A stretch of 64,000 nucleotides of DNA from Vibrio furnissii CIP 102972 (GTDB taxonomy: Bacteria > Pseudomonadota > Gammaproteobacteria > Enterobacterales > Vibrionaceae), in contig NZ_ACZP01000014.1 in the NCBI RefSeq assembly GCF_000176175.1, forward strand, positions 1,240,001-1,304,000. Reading direction: 5' to 3'. Below, piece by piece: positions 62,628-64,000 of this stretch. Position numbers and translations under genes: made by a program. The notes beneath the pieces were generated by a model, which did not search any database, was not told the origin of the DNA, and worked only from the letters and a program-made list of their open reading frames with translations. The first letter of the stretch is position 1; each line of letters begins with the position of its first letter.

Positions 62628-63266
62628 ATGAACCATCCAACTGAACAAGCATTAACAAATCAAGAACGCGCCATACTGCCGATCGCGGCGTTTACCGCCA
62701 GCGGGCAGATCGAGTGTCTCAAAAACAGTCTTGAACACGGGTTGGATGCGGGGCTGACGGTCAATGCCATCAAAGCCGTTTTAGTTCAGCTTTATGCATA
62801 CGCAGGATTTCCACGCAGCCTCAACGGATTAGGGGCGTTCATGGTTGTGCTGGAATCACGCAAACAACGCAGCATTGTGGATGAAAACGGCGAAGACGGA
62901 TTGGCGATGGTTCCAGGCGACAGCTTGGCCGTGGGCACGCGTCATCAAACGCAACTGGTGGGTCAAGCGGTCACGGGCGCCTTGTTTGAGTTTGCACCGG
63001 CAATTGATGCGTATTTAAAAGCCCACTTGTTTGGCGACATCTTTCAAAGCGACGTATTGAGCTGGAAAGCGCGCGAATTGGCGACCATTGCTGCGTTGGC
63101 GAATATGAGTGGCGTGAATGCCCAGCTTCAAGCGCACTATGGCATTGCGATGAACAATGGTGTGACGGCGAAGCAACTTGACGAATTTATCGATGTGATT
63201 CGCGATACATGCGGAGAACGGGTTGCTGCAAATGCGGCCGACGTGCTCAATGCGGCACGACATTAA
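62628..63266 (+). CDS. Carboxymuconolactone decarboxylase-family protein
   Basis: A 212-residue protein with two AhpD/CMD-type halves. The N-terminal half has FTASGQIECLKNSLEHGLDAGLTVNAIKAVLVQLYAYAGFPRSLNGLGAF; the C-terminal half has LSWKARELATIAALANMSGVNAQLQAHYGIAMNNGVTAKQLDEFIDVI. The redox CxxC of AhpD is not present, so a peroxidase-adaptor role is unlikely; the fold is closer to the true decarboxylases and their kin of unknown substrate. CGGAG lies before the second of two near ATG codons (62628). It is the first of a CMD-cupin set controlled by the divergent AraC regulator. Confidence 0.85.
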   Translation: MNHPTEQALTNQERAILPIAAFTASGQIECLKNSLEHGLDAGLTVNAIKAVLVQLYAYAGFPRSLNGLGAFMVVLESRKQRSIVDENGEDGLAMVPGDSLAVGTRHQTQLVGQAVTGALFEFAPAIDAYLKAHLFGDIFQSDVLSWKARELATIAALANMSGVNAQLQAHYGIAMNNGVTAKQLDEFIDVIRDTCGERVAANAADVLNAARH

Positions 63267-63321
63267 ACCCGGTATCCCACGTAGATGCGATGAACACAAC
63301 AAAGAATGATTGGAGTTTACG

Positions 63322-63765
63322 ATGAGTCATGAAGCAAAAACATTGATCCCAGAAGCACTGAAAGCTGGCAATTTTAACGGCAAAGGCATTTTTGATTTTG
63401 GTGAAGAGAACGTGGCGTATGCCGATTACTTTACGGGTACCAGCTACCTTGCTTTGCTGAATATCCCGGGGGTGGTTGTGGCCAATGTGACCTTTGAACC
63501 GGGTTGCCGTAACTTCTGGCATATTCATCACAAAGGCGGCCAAATCTTGCTGGCGACCGGTGGTCGCGGTTGGTATCAAGAAGCCGGTCAACCGGCACAA
63601 GAACTGAACCCTGGCGATGTGGTTCACATTGCACCGGGTACGAAACACTGGCACGGCGCGGCCAAAGACAGCTGGTTTGCTCATGTTGCGGTAGAAATCC
63701 CAGCGGAAGGTGCCAGCAACGAATGGTGCGCTCCCGTTTCTGATGAAGAATACAACGCACTGTAA
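63322..63765 (+). CDS. Cupin-domain protein
   Basis: A 147-residue protein with one conserved cupin barrel. The two cupin motifs are FEPGCRNFWHIHHKGGQILLATGGRGWYQE (His, His, Gln/Glu region near residue 65-95) and LNPGDVVHIAPGTKHWHGAAKDSWFAHVAV (near 105-130), so the metal-binding histidines are mostly kept. The ATG at 63322 follows TTGGAG at six bases. It is co-directional with the CMD-family gene 55 bases upstream. Such CMD-cupin pairs occur near YqhC-type regulators. Substrate unknown. Confidence 0.9.
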   Translation: MSHEAKTLIPEALKAGNFNGKGIFDFGEENVAYADYFTGTSYLALLNIPGVVVANVTFEPGCRNFWHIHHKGGQILLATGGRGWYQEAGQPAQELNPGDVVHIAPGTKHWHGAAKDSWFAHVAVEIPAEGASNEWCAPVSDEEYNAL

Positions 63766-63783
63766 GCGTTAAATCCACGTCCC

Positions 63784-63813
63784 AGCGCCAGCATCCGCCT
63801 GGCGCTTTTCTTT
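63784..63813 (+). terminator. Terminator of the CMD-cupin operon
   Basis: AGCGCCAG (63784-63791) pairs with CTGGCGCT (63799-63806) and is followed by TTTCTTT, 18 bases after the cupin stop codon. The next gene begins 29 bases further on, so it may also be read through. Confidence 0.7.
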
Positions 63814-63841
63814 CCGAACTCTCGCTAAGCTCAGGTTAATT

Positions 63842-64000
63842 ATGAAAAATGTCATTCAGACTCAAGAGAAAATATCCGACCGTTTCTACGAAGGCGAACG
63901 CCCTTTGTATGCAGCGAGCAACACCTTTTTGCACAAGGTGCGTTTCTATCCGGGTGAATCGGCGATGAAGCACACCCACCACATGACAGCAATGCAGTGC
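63842..64000 (+). CDS. Partial gene at the right edge, unknown (possible cupin)
   Basis: The first 53 codons of a gene that continues beyond the window. The readable N-terminus (MKNVIQTQEKISDRFYEGER, then PLYAASNTFLHKVRFYPGES) contains a His-rich HTHH near residue 45. That sequence, after RFYPGES, could be the start of a cupin metal motif, but too little is visible. CTCAGG lies 6 to 11 bases before the ATG, a weak ribosome site. It follows the CMD-cupin genes in the same direction. Confidence 0.5.
   Translation, partial: MKNVIQTQEKISDRFYEGERPLYAASNTFLHKVRFYPGESAMKHTHHMTAMQC

Noticed and set aside
62413..62658. 81-codon minus-strand frame in the AraC-CMD gap
   Set aside because: Overlaps the CMD gene start and lacks a start signal.
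1..64000. CRISPR arrays, insertion sequences, integron cassettes, prophage or tRNA genes
   Set aside because: None seen: no spaced identical repeats, transposase, integrase or cloverleaf-like sequence was recognised. This was by eye, so a faint tRNA or non-coding RNA could be missed.

Overview
The window looks like about 64 kb of a Vibrio chromosome, probably the smaller one. Base composition near 50% GC, the yhdT-panF pair, a pst operon behind a Pho box, a galacturonate operon with its own TRAP transporter, many AraC and LysR regulators and a large GGDEF-EAL protein suggest a Vibrio of the fluvialis/furnissii type. This assignment is inference from protein resemblance only. No rRNA, tRNA, CRISPR array, insertion sequence, integron or prophage was seen, and the genes read as chromosomal rather than newly acquired.

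Layout. 0-4.4 kb: iron-type alcohol dehydrogenase, an orphan MetQ-like lipoprotein behind met boxes, a YdcH/DUF465 protein, a degenerate minisatellite, and a divergent AraC regulator/NTF2-like pair. 4.5-8.4 kb: phosphate transport pstSCAB behind a Pho box, with pstC broken by one missing base. 8.6-9.5 kb: YghU-type glutathione enzyme. 9.6-13.3 kb: ETF-ubiquinone oxidoreductase and divergent etfBA with a LiuR-like palindrome between them, followed by an unlisted 57-residue secreted peptide gene. 13.9-17.1 kb: branched-chain 2-oxoacid dehydrogenase E1alpha-E1beta-E2. ETF and BKD together fit branched-chain amino acid or acyl-CoA oxidation. 17.7-22.2 kb: LacI-type sensor/PAS/GGDEF/EAL protein, cytochrome b561-like protein and Tag-like glycosylase. 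22.4-31.1 kb: galacturonate catabolism, with a GntR regulator, uxaCBA and a TRAP transporter; three matching operators tie them into one regulon.

31.1-35.8 kb: a 39-residue membrane peptide behind an FNR-like box, then a probable iron-siderophore ABC transporter with an MFS protein. 35.9-39.4 kb: LysR regulator, M20 amidohydrolase and a two-gene membrane unit (small protein plus DUF3100), possibly a peptide or N-acyl-amino-acid uptake and hydrolysis system. 39.8-43.2 kb: leuE-like exporter, serine hydrolase, glutathionyl-hydroquinone reductase and LysR. 43.4-45.1 kb: yhdT-panF. 45.3-51.3 kb: ornithine-cyclodeaminase-family enzyme, a second TRAP transporter, proC and a divergent AraC regulator, suggesting use of a proline- or imino-acid-related compound. 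51.4-55.1 kb: an unusual run of a periplasmic binding-fold protein, a two-span membrane protein with a possible DNA-binding tail, an exported SurE and a small lipoprotein; this is the best candidate for an undescribed system. 55.2-64 kb: alanine racemase, AraC and arginase-family genes, a chemoreceptor, and an AraC/carboxymuconolactone decarboxylase/cupin cluster running off the right edge.

Common themes. Two ABC operons and one TRAP operon place the binding-protein gene first and follow it with a strong hairpin lacking a T tract, which would favour excess binding protein. Several intergenic spaces carry short, diverged tandem repeats of 13 to 18 bp, the three longest beside regulator genes.
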